Assembly: GCA_963169665.1 (NCBI GenBank)
Contig: CAUJET010000087.1
Location: 1 to 44,319, forward strand
Reading direction: 5' to 3'
DNA: 44,319 nt
From: Actinomycetota bacterium
Lineage (GTDB): Bacteria; Actinomycetota; Acidimicrobiia; Acidimicrobiales; Ilumatobacteraceae
Shown here: piece after piece, positions 9,287 to 17,409 of the stretch
Numbering within the stretch: position 1 is the first letter of the stretch
Layout of the letters: every line of letters begins with the position of its first letter
The notes under the pieces: model-generated
The model's database searches: none
What the model was told of the DNA's origin: nothing
Seen by the model: only the letters and a program-made list of their open reading frames with translations
Made by a program: the position numbers and the translations under genes

Positions 9287-9492
9287 GCGTCGCCGCCGAC
9301 CCAGCCTCACGTCATGGGCGTGCCGCCGTCACCGGTGACGCCTCGACGGGGTTCGTCGCCCGGCTCCTCGTCGCCGTGTCGCGAGCCGCACGAGCGATCC
9401 GGCCGCCGCGAGCGTCGCGTGATGCATTCGCGCCAGGTCAGCAGTGTCGAACTCCACTGTGACACGGTCTCGCGCAGGAGGAAGATGCCGAG

Positions 9493-9750
9493 GTGGCTCC
9501 ACCCGATTCATCTGCTCGGTTGCCCGACCGCGACGTCGCAGCCTGGCTCGTGGACGCCGTGAGCGACGGCGTCGTCCCGACGGACGAGGCGATCGAGCAC
9601 GAGACCGAGGCGCTGAGGGCCGAGCAGACCCACGGTCGGCTGCGGATCGACACCAGTGCCGTCGACGGTCGATGGCACACCGTGCTGCACTACGACGACG
9701 GTGCGACGGTGTGGATCCCCATGCCCGTCACCGAGCGATCCGCAGGCTGA
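9493..9750 (+). CDS. small hypothetical protein
   Basis: Codes for 85 residues from GTG 9493. AGGAGG lies 11 nt upstream, a long but workable spacing. I do not recognise a family. The protein is acidic in its first half (DRDVAAWLVDAVSDGVVPTDEAIEHE) and ends with a beta-like stretch, WHTVLHYDDGATVWIPMP. No signal peptide or membrane segment is seen. It converges on the ABC ATPase gene, with a 6-bp stem-loop at 9755-9773 between them. Overlapping frames here are Arg-rich and look like shadows, which favours this frame, but it could be spurious. Confidence 0.5.
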   Translation: MAPPDSSARLPDRDVAAWLVDAVSDGVVPTDEAIEHETEALRAEQTHGRLRIDTSAVDGRWHTVLHYDDGATVWIPMPVTERSAG

Positions 9751-9754
9751 TCCC

Positions 9755-9773
9755 CGGCGGTGAGATCCCGCCG
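9755..9773. terminator. small stem-loop between convergent genes
   Basis: CGGCGG and CCGCCG pair around a 7-nt loop in the 36-nt gap between two convergent stop codons. It is a weak U-less bidirectional terminator candidate, inferred from position. Confidence 0.3.
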
Positions 9774-9786
9774 ATCGGACCGACGG

Positions 9787-10668
9787 TCAGCCGGCGACCT
9801 CGTCGACGGCATCGGGTGCATCTGCCCATTCGCTACGACGACGCGGGCGCCATCCCGGAGCGGGCACGCTCGCCCGCAACAGGCGCGTGTACGAGGCCTG
9901 TGGGTGGTCGAGCACGTCGCGCGTGGCGCCCCGCTCCACCACCACACCGCGGTGCATGACGATCACGTCGTCGGTGATCTGGCGCACCACCGCCAGGTCG
10001 TGGCTGATCAACAGGTACGACACCCCGGTGTCGGCACGCACGTCGGCGAGGAGGTTGAGCACCTGTGCCTGGATCGACACGTCGAGGGCGGCCACCGATT
10101 CGTCGAGGATCAGCAGTTGCGGTTCGGCCGCCAGGGCCCGAGCGATCGCGACCCGCTGGCGCTGCCCGCCCGAGAGCGCCCGCGGGAGCGCGCCGAGTTG
10201 GCGTTCGTCGAGGCCGACGAGGTCACCGAGCTCGGCGACCCGACGCGCCCGATCGGCGCTCGAGCCACCCCGATGGAGAGCGAGCACCTCGTCGATCGCC
10301 GACGCGCCGCTCTGGTGCGGATCGAGGCTGCTGTAGGGGTCCTGGAACACGATCTGCACCTCGGCGCCACGACGGCGGCGTTCGGCAGCACCACGCGCCG
10401 GCGTCGACCGATCGTGACCGCACGCCGTGATGGTGCCCGACGTGGGCGCGAGCAACCCGACGATCATCTTGGCGATCGTGGTCTTGCCGGAGCCGGACTC
10501 GCCGACGATCGCGAGTGAGCCGCCGGGGGCGATGTCGAACGAGACGTCGTCGACGGCCACGGTGGACCCGAAGTGCTTCGTGAGGCCGCGCACGCTGAGC
10601 ATCGCTCCGGATGCGTCGCCGCCGGCTCCCGACGCGCCGGCCACGGGGACGACGGTCGGCTCATCCAT
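9787..10668 (-). CDS. peptide ABC transporter ATP-binding protein (DppF/OppF type)
   Basis: Codes for 293 residues. ATG 10668 is preceded by AGGAGG and overlaps the previous gene's end by 8 nt, which decides the start. It has Walker A GESGSGKT, Q-loop VFQDPYSSLDP, signature LSGGQRQRVAIARAL, Walker B LLILDESVAALD and a His-switch ISHDLAVV. This is the second of two ATPases expected in a Dpp/Opp-type importer, energising uptake of peptides or similar solutes at the inner face of the membrane. It lacks the Cys-bearing oligopeptide C-terminal extension found in its partner, as is usual for short DppF-like proteins. It is the last gene of the operon. Confidence 0.9.
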   Translation of the reverse strand: MDEPTVVPVAGASGAGGDASGAMLSVRGLTKHFGSTVAVDDVSFDIAPGGSLAIVGESGSGKTTIAKMIVGLLAPTSGTITACGHDRSTPARGAAERRRRGAEVQIVFQDPYSSLDPHQSGASAIDEVLALHRGGSSADRARRVAELGDLVGLDERQLGALPRALSGGQRQRVAIARALAAEPQLLILDESVAALDVSIQAQVLNLLADVRADTGVSYLLISHDLAVVRQITDDVIVMHRGVVVERGATRDVLDHPQASYTRLLRASVPAPGWRPRRRSEWADAPDAVDEVAG

Positions 10669-11665
10669 GACGACCTCCTGCACGCAGCAGCCCACGCAGC
10701 TCGCCGGCGCGGCGACAGCGAACGAGCCCGTCCTCGAGCGGCTCGAGTGCGGGTCGCGCCGTGCCGCACGCGTCCTCCGCGTGTGCGCACCGGTCGGCGA
10801 AGGCGCAGCCGGCGGGCGCCTCGTAGGCCGACCGCGGTCTGCCGGGGATCGCCGCCAGTCGGATCACGTCACCGTCGATGCTGGGCCGTGCGCCCACCAA
10901 TCCGGCCGTGTACGGGTGCAACGGGTCGTCGTGCAACTGCGACGACGTCCGCTGCTCCACGAGCTGACCGGCGTACATCACCGCGGTCCGGTCGCACACG
11001 GCACTCGCCAGTTCGAGGTCGTGGGTGATGAACAGCAACGCCATGCCGCGCTCGCGACGGAGGTCGTCGAGGATCGCCATCACGTCGGCCTGGGTCGTGA
11101 CGTCGAGCGCCGTCGTGGGCTCGTCCGCCAGCAGCAGCCGAGGTTCGGTCAGCAGCGCCGACGCGATCATGACGCGCTGCAGCAACCCGCCCGACAGCTC
11201 GTGCGGGTGCTGCTCGAGACGGCGTTGCCCGTCGGCGATGCCGACCTCGGCGAGCAGGCCGATCGCCCGGGCGGCCGCTTCGGTCTTCGACACGCCGTGG
11301 TTCGTGCGCAACGCCTCGGTCATGAAGTCACCGATGCGTCGCACCGGGTTGATGTGGGCACGAGGATCCTGGAACACCATGGCCACCTCGGCCCGGTACG
11401 TCCGCAGCGCGGCGCCCTTCCGCGCCGCGACGTCGCTACCGGCGAAGGAGATGCGCCCGGTGGCATCCGCGCCGGGCGGCAGCAGACGGGCGATCGCCCG
11501 CGCCGTCATCGACTTGCCGGAACCCGACTCGCCCACCAGACCGACCGCTTCACCGGGGGCGATGTGGAACGAGACGTCGTGCAACACCGTCCGCGGTTCG
11601 CCGGCGACCGGGAGCCGCACCGCGACGGAGTCGACGTCGAGCAGACGTCCGTCGACGGTGCTCAT
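10661..11665 (-). CDS. peptide ABC transporter ATP-binding protein (DppD/OppD type)
   Basis: Codes for 334 residues from ATG 11665, which overlaps the upstream permease stop by 4 nt (ATGA). It has Walker A GESGSGKS, Q-loop MVFQDPRAHINP, signature LSGGLLQRVMIAS, Walker B RLLLADEPTTALD and switch His ITHDLEL. The C-terminal oligopeptide-transporter extension includes a Cys cluster (CAFADRCAHAEDAC, near residues 291-304) of the type seen in OppD/DppD. With the adjacent ATPase it forms the heterodimeric motor of the importer. Tight overlaps on both sides imply co-translation with the permeases. Confidence 0.91.
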   Translation of the reverse strand: MSTVDGRLLDVDSVAVRLPVAGEPRTVLHDVSFHIAPGEAVGLVGESGSGKSMTARAIARLLPPGADATGRISFAGSDVAARKGAALRTYRAEVAMVFQDPRAHINPVRRIGDFMTEALRTNHGVSKTEAAARAIGLLAEVGIADGQRRLEQHPHELSGGLLQRVMIASALLTEPRLLLADEPTTALDVTTQADVMAILDDLRRERGMALLFITHDLELASAVCDRTAVMYAGQLVEQRTSSQLHDDPLHPYTAGLVGARPSIDGDVIRLAAIPGRPRSAYEAPAGCAFADRCAHAEDACGTARPALEPLEDGLVRCRRAGELRGLLRAGGRHG

Positions 11666-12549
11666 CGCGTCACCAGGTTGGAACGGTCGGACAGCCGCTC
11701 GCCGAGGAGGTTCACGGCGATCACGACGACCACGATGCAGAGGCCCGCGCACAGGGACTCCATCGGATACCCCTGCAGCACGCCGCTCTGCCCGGTCGAG
11801 ACCATGACGCCCCAGTCGGCCTGAGGTGGTTGCACCCCGAGGCCGAGGAACGAGATCGCGGCCAGATCGACCATTGCGTAGCCGAAGAGGATCGTTCCCT
11901 GGGCCACGATCAGCGGCACCATGTTGCGGCCCAGGTGGCGCACGCAGATCACCCAGGCGCGCAGGCCCTGCACCTCGAGCGCAGCGATGTAGTCGCGGGA
12001 TCGTTCGCGCAGTGCGGCGCTGCGCAGCACTCGGGCGATGTACGGCGTGTAGGCGATCGCCAACGCCAGCGATGCCGCTTTCAGGCCCGGCTCGATCACC
12101 ACGCTCGCGATGATCGCGAGCACGATCGCGGGGAACGCGAACAGCACGTCGAGCGCGGCGGACACGATGGTGTCGAAGCGTCCGCCCTTCCAGGCGGTGG
12201 CGATCGCGAGGGCCGTGCCGAACAGCATCGACAGCAGCACCACCGCGAGCGGTCCGAGGATCGCCGACCGGGCGCCGGCGAGCAGCCGGGAGAGCAGGTC
12301 GCGACCTTGGGAGTCGAAGCCGAGGTAGTGGTTCTGGAATCGGCCGACGAAGGCGAACGACAGGTTCGTCAGATCGGGGTCGTGCGGTGCGATCGTCGCC
12401 CCGAAGACGGCGACGAGCAGCGCGCAGAAGAGCACGAACGCACTCACGTGACCGACCACGCCGGTCCCGCGGAGGAACGGCAGTCCTCGTCCCGCGAGCA
12501 GGCGGCGAGACGACGCAACCGTGGCCGTGGGCAGTTCGACGAGGCTCAT
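11662..12549 (-). CDS. peptide ABC transporter permease (DppC/OppC type)
   Basis: Codes for 295 residues from ATG 12549, overlapping the previous stop by 4 nt. An N-terminal membrane anchor (VSAFVLFCALLVAVFGATI) is followed by the OppC-type periplasmic segment HYLGFDSQGRDLLSRLLAGAR, several membrane helices and the EAA loop (ALEVQGLRAWVICVRHLGRN, near residues 190-210) that contacts the ATPases. It forms the translocation pore with the upstream permease. The family is clear; the substrate is inferred from the operon only. Confidence 0.9.
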   Translation of the reverse strand: MSLVELPTATVASSRRLLAGRGLPFLRGTGVVGHVSAFVLFCALLVAVFGATIAPHDPDLTNLSFAFVGRFQNHYLGFDSQGRDLLSRLLAGARSAILGPLAVVLLSMLFGTALAIATAWKGGRFDTIVSAALDVLFAFPAIVLAIIASVVIEPGLKAASLALAIAYTPYIARVLRSAALRERSRDYIAALEVQGLRAWVICVRHLGRNMVPLIVAQGTILFGYAMVDLAAISFLGLGVQPPQADWGVMVSTGQSGVLQGYPMESLCAGLCIVVVVIAVNLLGERLSDRSNLVTR

Positions 12550-13493
12550 GACGCCGACGCTCCCAGCGAGACCCGGGGGTCGAGGGTCGCGTAGAGGAAG
12601 TCGACGATCGCGTTGACGACGACGAACACCGCCACGATCACCAACGAGATCCCCTGCACGACGGCGATGTCCTTCGACAGCGCCGCTTGGATGAGGTACG
12701 CGCCGATCCCGTTGAGTGTGAACGCACGCTCGACGACCGCGGAGGCGGCGAACAGCGAGGCGACGGTGATACCCACGATCGTCGTGATCGGGATCGCCGC
12801 GTTGCGCATCACGTGTCGACGGATGATCAACGGGTACGGGATGCCACGGCTGATGGCGGTCTGCACGTGTTCTCGTCCCATCTCGTCGCGCACCGCCGCT
12901 CGCGTGATGCGAGCGACGAGCGCGATCGAGGAGAACGCCAGCGCGAACGCCGGCAGGGTGAGGTGCCTCACCTGGTCCAGGAAACCGTCGCCGCCGCCGA
13001 GCACCGGGAACCACCCCAGGTTCACGGCGAAGACCGACAGCAGGATGATCGAGGCGACGAACGATGGGACCGCTGCGCTCAGCGTGCTCAACACGATCAC
13101 GACGTTGTCGACGACGCCGCGCCGCAACCCACCGAGCACACCGAGGGCGATGCCGACCACGACGATGATGAGCGACGCGAACGCGACGAGTTGCACCGTC
13201 GTCCCGATCCGCTGCCGGATCAGCGTCGACACGTCGGACCGAAGCGGGATCGACACCCCGAGGTCGCCGGTGAGCGCGTTCCCCAGCCACCTCGCGTACC
13301 TGAGGAGGAACGGATCGTTCAGGTGATAGCGCTCCTCGAGCACCTGGATCGCTTGTGGTGTGGGCGTCCGCCCGCCCGTGAGGGCGGCGATCGGATTGCC
13401 GGGGGCGAGGTACATGGCGGTGTAGATCGCGAAGCTCGCGACGAACAACGTCACGACCAACATGATCGATCGGCGGAGGACGAATCTCAGCAC
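12546..13493 (-). CDS. peptide ABC transporter permease (DppB/OppB type)
   Basis: Codes for 315 residues from GTG 13493, with a GGGAG ribosome site very close upstream. The N-terminus (RRSIMLVVTLFVASFAIYTAMYLAPGNP) is the classic DppB/OppB first helix with its PGNP/PGDP turn, followed by LNDPFLLRYARWL, about six membrane helices and an EAA loop (TAISRGIPYPLIIRRHVMRN). It pairs with the DppC-type permease. A 54-nt gap separates it from the binding-protein gene upstream, the only real gap in the operon. Confidence 0.9.
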   Translation of the reverse strand: MLRFVLRRSIMLVVTLFVASFAIYTAMYLAPGNPIAALTGGRTPTPQAIQVLEERYHLNDPFLLRYARWLGNALTGDLGVSIPLRSDVSTLIRQRIGTTVQLVAFASLIIVVVGIALGVLGGLRRGVVDNVVIVLSTLSAAVPSFVASIILLSVFAVNLGWFPVLGGGDGFLDQVRHLTLPAFALAFSSIALVARITRAAVRDEMGREHVQTAISRGIPYPLIIRRHVMRNAAIPITTIVGITVASLFAASAVVERAFTLNGIGAYLIQAALSKDIAVVQGISLVIVAVFVVVNAIVDFLYATLDPRVSLGASAS

Positions 13494-13547
13494 GACTCCC
13501 TCTCCATGGCTCGACCCCCGGCTCTCCGAACGGCGCTCACGGCGGCG

Positions 13548-15305
13548 TCAGGCGGCGCCGAGGTAGGCGGCCCAGGGGCCGAACATGTACTGGAACGTCG
13601 ACGGTGCGCCGGTGATGTCCTTGCTCATGATGAGCACGTTCGTCGGTGCGACGATCGGCACCCACAGCACCTCGTCGGCGATGATCGCCTGGAGCTCGAT
13701 CACGAGCGCTGCCCGTGCGGCATCGTCGGTTTCGGTCCGGATGGCGGCAACGAGGTCGACGGCCGCCTGATCGGCGAAGCCGTTGTACGACTGGGAACCG
13801 TCGGGACCGATCATCGACACGTAGATGCCGAACGGATCGGCGTAGTTCGGGTAGTTCACCGTGAAGAAGCCGTCGACGGCCTCCCGTGCCGCGGGATCGA
13901 TGAAGAAGTTGATGTAGTTCGCCGCGGACACCGAGACCAACTCGCCCTTCATGCCGATCGACTCGAGCGCACGCTGGAACTCCGTGGCCTCGCCGCTGAT
14001 GACGGCGAGCTCGCTCGACATGCCGATCCGCACGGTCTGACCGGTGGCGCCGGCTTCCTCGACGAGCCGCTTGGCCTCCTCGAGGTTCGGCGTCGACACG
14101 TCCGGCAGTTCGTTCCACGCTGCGGTGAACTGCTCCTTCTCGTATCCCCAGGTGCCGGGAACGGCGACGGCCCGAGCCGGGTAGCCGGCGCCCTTGAAGA
14201 GCGCCGAGATGATGCCGGGCCGGTCGATCGCGAGCGAGAGCGCCTGGCGCACCCGCTTGTCGGCGAGCGCACCATCGAAGCTGGAGACGATGAAGGCGGC
14301 GATGCCGTAGCCCGGGCCCTCTGTGACGTTCACCGCATCGCTCTCACGCAGCTGGTCGAGCGTCGACAACGTGATCGGGTAGGTGCCGTCGATCTCACCG
14401 GTGAGGAGACCCGAGGTCAGCACCGTCTCGTCGCCCGCGCCGATGATGGTGATGCTCTTCAGCTGCATCGGCAGGCTCGTGTCCCAGTAGCCGTCGAAGC
14501 GGTCGAAGGTGAGTCCTTCGCCCACGTTCCACGACGACAGCTGGTACGGACCGGTGCACATCACACCGCCGGCAGCGGTCGCGAAGTCGGCGCCCTGCTC
14601 CTCGGTGAAGGCCTGTTGCACGATGGCCCCGACGGGGCCCGACAGCTCGCCGATGAGCGCCGTGTCCTGCGCAGTCATCGTCATCGTCACCTCGAGATCG
14701 CCGGTCGCCTCGATCGTGTCGACGTTGGCGAACACGGCGCCGTAGAAGCCGCCGAGTTCGGGGTTCCGCTGACGCTCCAGGCTGAACACCACATCGGCCG
14801 CCGCGAGCGGCGTGCCGTCCCAGAACGTGACGCCGTCGCGCAGGGTGATCACCAAGGTGTTGGGATCGGTGTACTCGACGCTCTCCGCGAGGCCTGGTCC
14901 GATGGTGAGATCGGGGTTCTGACGGAGCAGCGACTCGCAGGCGATCGCCATGGCGGCGTTGTCCGGGTAGTCGAACACGTAGATCGGGTCGATCGTCGCG
15001 GTCTCGCGGTAGACGGCCCACACCGCCGACTCGGCCTCACCGGCGGGCGCCGGCGTCAGGATCGTGTCGGCGCCCTCCTTCTCACCGGCCGCACCATCGG
15101 TGCTCGGCGCCGCGTCGGTCGCGTCCGGTGCGTCGGTCGCGCCAGGTGCCTCGGTGGCGTCCGGTGCGTCGGTCGCGCCTGGTGCCTCGGTGGCCGCCGG
15201 CGTCTCGGTCGCCGTCTCGGGCGCATCGGCGCCGCTGCATGCAGCAGCGGTGAGCGCCAGCGCGAGGCCGATCGCCACCGCCCCGGTCCTACGGACTCTC
15301 TTCAT
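13548..15305 (-). CDS. peptide ABC transporter substrate-binding lipoprotein (family 5)
   Basis: Codes for 585 residues from ATG 15305, overlapping the peptidase stop by 4 nt. A lipoprotein signal with lipobox LTAAAC places the acylated Cys at about residue 23. An Ala/Thr/Pro/Asp/Glu linker (~25-75) contains two near-identical 12-residue units (36-nt DNA repeat at ~15125-15198). The SBP family-5 fold follows: LRDGVTFWDGTPLAAADVVFSL near 155-176, and the DKRVRQALSLAIDRPGIISALF signature in the middle. It would capture peptides or related solutes outside the cell and deliver them to the permeases. Such lipoproteins can also bind non-peptides, so specificity is unproven. Confidence 0.91.
   Translation of the reverse strand: MKRVRRTGAVAIGLALALTAAACSGADAPETATETPAATEAPGATDAPDATEAPGATDAPDATDAAPSTDGAAGEKEGADTILTPAPAGEAESAVWAVYRETATIDPIYVFDYPDNAAMAIACESLLRQNPDLTIGPGLAESVEYTDPNTLVITLRDGVTFWDGTPLAAADVVFSLERQRNPELGGFYGAVFANVDTIEATGDLEVTMTMTAQDTALIGELSGPVGAIVQQAFTEEQGADFATAAGGVMCTGPYQLSSWNVGEGLTFDRFDGYWDTSLPMQLKSITIIGAGDETVLTSGLLTGEIDGTYPITLSTLDQLRESDAVNVTEGPGYGIAAFIVSSFDGALADKRVRQALSLAIDRPGIISALFKGAGYPARAVAVPGTWGYEKEQFTAAWNELPDVSTPNLEEAKRLVEEAGATGQTVRIGMSSELAVISGEATEFQRALESIGMKGELVSVSAANYINFFIDPAAREAVDGFFTVNYPNYADPFGIYVSMIGPDGSQSYNGFADQAAVDLVAAIRTETDDAARAALVIELQAIIADEVLWVPIVAPTNVLIMSKDITGAPSTFQYMFGPWAAYLGAA
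15125..15198. repeat. 36-nt tandem repeat (about two copies) in the SBP linker
   Basis: Two copies of a 36-nt unit run in phase with the reading frame and encode 12-residue APD/APG-ATEAPGATD-type units of the flexible linker after the lipobox. Copy number may vary between strains. It is coding, not a CRISPR or regulatory repeat. Confidence 0.75.
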
Positions 15306-16516
15306 GGTTGTCCCCCTTGGTCGTCACGACCGATCGATCGGCCTGAGCGTTGGCCGAGTGCAGCGAGCACCCGGTCGACAGGCAACGACGGCGACCGATG
15401 GCCGTCGCGCCCGATCATGGCACCTCCGGGGAGGTGGCGATTCGCAACGAGCGCGTTGACGACCGCTTCCTCCACCGACTGCACCACGGCTTCGTAGAAC
15501 GCGTCCATGTGCCCCCAGGGCACGAAACGCATCGAGTGATAGGCGTCGTCCGTGGACGGCGGGCCGAGCGGGATCTCGCTCACGAGCGCACCGGGGTTGG
15601 CGGTCGAGAACGCGAGGAAGATGTCGCCGGAGAAGTGACCACCTGACGTGCCCGTGCGCGCCAGGCCGAGCGGCACGCGGCGGGCGAGGGCCTTGCACTG
15701 GTGCGGCAACAGCGGCGCGTCGGTCGCGATCACGACGATCACCGAACCGGCACCCGACGTGCCGCCGCGATGCTTGTCCCGCGACAGCCAGTCGCCGTCC
15801 ATCATCGGGTTGTCGTCGGCGAGTTCGTGGCCGAGGTGCACCCCCGCGATGGTGAGTTCCTCGCGTGAGCCGAAGTTGGCCTGCACGAACGCCGCGACCA
15901 CGTAGTCGTCGCCGGCATGGGCGACGACGCGCGACGACGTGCCCGAGCCGCCCTTGAACCCGTAGCAGTTCATCCCGGTGCCGCCGCCGACCGAGCCCTC
16001 GGCGACCGGCCCGGTGGTCGCCGCGTCGAGCGTCGCCATCGCGACCTCCGGCGTGACGTGTCCGCCGTTGATGTCGTTCAGGTAACCGTCCCACGTCTCG
16101 GCGACCACCGGCAACAACCAGGTGGCACCGAGATCGGGACGACGCTCCGCGACCCACCGAACCGAGCCGGTGTGGCAGGCGCCCACCGAATGCGTGTTGG
16201 TGACGAGGACAGGCATCGTGAGCGCACCGCTCTCCTCGATCCAGGTGGTGCCGGTCATCTCGCCGTTGCCGTTGAGCGAGTACCACCCGGCGGCACAGGT
16301 CTCCCCGAGGCCGGCATCACCGCGGGGCAGGATCGCGGTCACCCCGGTGCGCACGGGCCCGACGCCCACCACCAGTGGTCCGTCGCCGTCGATGAGCGTC
16401 GTCATGCCGACCGTGAGACCGGGCACGTCGGTGATCGCGTTCAGCGCACCGGGCGTGCCGGGGAACGGGATGCCGAGCTCGCGAGCTCGCGCGATCTTGT
16501 TCGTCACGCGGTTCAT
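15302..16516 (-). CDS. P1-family (DmpA/BapA-type) aminopeptidase
   Basis: Codes for 404 residues from ATG 16516, overlapping the TetR stop by 4 nt. It matches P1/S58 N-terminal-nucleophile peptidases: N-terminal NAITDVPGLTVGMTTL, central EGSVGGGTGMNCYGFKGGSG followed by TSSR, where the self-cleavage and nucleophilic Ser of this family lie (residues ~190-215), then HLGHELADDNP and a C-terminal subunit with SGDIFLAFST. Family members self-process into two chains and release N-terminal residues, including D- and beta-amino acids. No signal peptide is seen, so it should act in the cytoplasm on peptides brought in by the transporter it is coupled to. Actual substrate is unknown. Confidence 0.9.
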   Translation of the reverse strand: MNRVTNKIARARELGIPFPGTPGALNAITDVPGLTVGMTTLIDGDGPLVVGVGPVRTGVTAILPRGDAGLGETCAAGWYSLNGNGEMTGTTWIEESGALTMPVLVTNTHSVGACHTGSVRWVAERRPDLGATWLLPVVAETWDGYLNDINGGHVTPEVAMATLDAATTGPVAEGSVGGGTGMNCYGFKGGSGTSSRVVAHAGDDYVVAAFVQANFGSREELTIAGVHLGHELADDNPMMDGDWLSRDKHRGGTSGAGSVIVVIATDAPLLPHQCKALARRVPLGLARTGTSGGHFSGDIFLAFSTANPGALVSEIPLGPPSTDDAYHSMRFVPWGHMDAFYEAVVQSVEEAVVNALVANRHLPGGAMIGRDGHRSPSLPVDRVLAALGQRSGRSIGRDDQGGQP

Positions 16517-17187
16517 GACGCGGCCTTCATCCGCTTGGTGGCGCGCGCCTGCGCCGACAGTCCGTCGATGTAGGTGTCGAGGATGGTGGTGAACGCGGCG
16601 TCCACGTAGGCGGACATGTCGTCGACGTCGAGTTCGTACCTGGCACGACCGATCTCGATCTCCGCTGCCTGGATCTCGGTGGGCAAGGTGACCGATGCGG
16701 CGCTCATCGCGGCGTGCGACAGCATCAGCTCGCCGAACGCCCGCACCTGGAGACGGGCGGCCTCACCGTGGAGACCGGCGCGTTCGAAGATGCGGCCGGT
16801 GAGCTCGATCGCCGCTCGTTCGTGCGGTCCGCCGGTGAACCGGTACCCGACCTCGGCGATCAACGCCGGTCGTTCGAGCAGCGCACTGCGCATGGCGACG
16901 GCGACCCCGCGGAGCGACGCCCGCCAATCAGGGTCGTGGACGTGCCGCGCGACGACATCGGCGTACATCCGGTCGAACACCGCGAGCAACAGCTCGTCGC
17001 GCTTGCGGAAGTGGCGGTACAGCGCGGTCGGGTCCGCACCGAGATCGGCACCGAGGCGGGCGAGGGTGAGCGGCGTGTTCGGCTCCTCGCGGGTCAGCCG
17101 GAACGCCGCGTCGGTGATCGTGTCGCGCGACAGCACCGCACGGACCTTCGGGACCCGACCCGCACGGCGACGAGGTGTGACCGTCAC
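16513..17187 (-). CDS. TetR-family regulator of the peptidase/peptide-transporter operon
   Basis: From GTG 17187 this codes for 224 residues; an in-frame GTG at 17226 would give 237. I prefer 17187 because it overlaps the stop of a short upstream frame (GTGA) with a good ribosome site, and the helix-turn-helix still lies well inside. HTH: LSRDTITDAAFRLTREEPNT, then LARLGADLGADPTALYRHFRKRDELL, the TetR signature. The C-terminal region is TetR_C-like. It is first in the operon and probably autoregulates through the inverted repeat at 17296-17314. The ligand is unknown. Confidence 0.85.
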   Translation of the reverse strand: MTVTPRRRAGRVPKVRAVLSRDTITDAAFRLTREEPNTPLTLARLGADLGADPTALYRHFRKRDELLLAVFDRMYADVVARHVHDPDWRASLRGVAVAMRSALLERPALIAEVGYRFTGGPHERAAIELTGRIFERAGLHGEAARLQVRAFGELMLSHAAMSAASVTLPTEIQAAEIEIGRARYELDVDDMSAYVDAAFTTILDTYIDGLSAQARATKRMKAAS

Positions 17188-17255
17188 GGCCGCCGCCCCG
17201 GGTCGAGCGACATCTTCGATTCGCACGCTCGGCCGACGCCGTCCAGATCACCCAT
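17184..17255 (-). CDS. candidate 23-residue leader peptide coupled to the TetR gene
   Basis: ATG 17255 is preceded by GGGGAG at 6 nt, the best ribosome site in this leader. The frame (MGDLDGVGRACESKMSL...) ends at TGA 17184-17186, overlapping in-frame GTG 17187 of the TetR gene by GTGA. The arrangement is that of translational coupling. The peptide has no recognisable domain. It could be chance, or the TetR frame could really start at GTG 17226. Confidence 0.4.
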   Translation of the reverse strand: MGDLDGVGRACESKMSLDPGRRP

Positions 17256-17295
17256 GACCATCTCCCCGGCGGCATCAGACCATACGTCAGGGGCA

Positions 17296-17314
17296 CTGTC
17301 AATGACGCTGACAG
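17296..17314. promoter_or_regulatory. candidate TetR operator CTGTCA-N7-TGACAG
   Basis: A perfect 6-bp inverted repeat with 7-nt spacing lies about 40 nt upstream of the leader ORF start. On the minus strand TTGACA, a -35-like hexamer, is inside it, and a TATGGT box (17279-17284 area) lies downstream at short spacing. Binding there would block transcription of the operon. Inferred from symmetry and position. Confidence 0.45.
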
Positions 17315-17409
17315 GGTGCTGATCCACCCGCAACGAACGGTTCACACTGCCGACACGGGTCCGCTCGACGACGGCTCGACACGTCGGGCTCGACAGGCCG
17401 TGGTGCGGG

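Noticed and set aside
9327..9340. Palindrome CGTCACCGGTGACG downstream of the acyl-CoA dehydrogenase
   Set aside because: No loop, no U-tract and no adjacent promoter; short GC palindromes are expected by chance here, so I did not call a site.
9314..9562. Alternative small frame overlapping the 85-residue hypothetical gene
   Set aside because: Start has no ribosome site, composition is Arg/Ser/Pro-rich, and the overlapping GTG 9493 frame looks more protein-like.
15125..15198. Possible CRISPR or regulatory repeat in the SBP gene
   Set aside because: Only about two copies, in phase with the codons, no spacers; it is a protein linker repeat.
12687..15497. Plus-strand open frame of more than 900 codons opposite the ABC permease and SBP genes
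   Set aside because: Composition is His/Asp/Arg/Glu-rich, no recognisable motif, and it crosses real gene boundaries; shadow frame.
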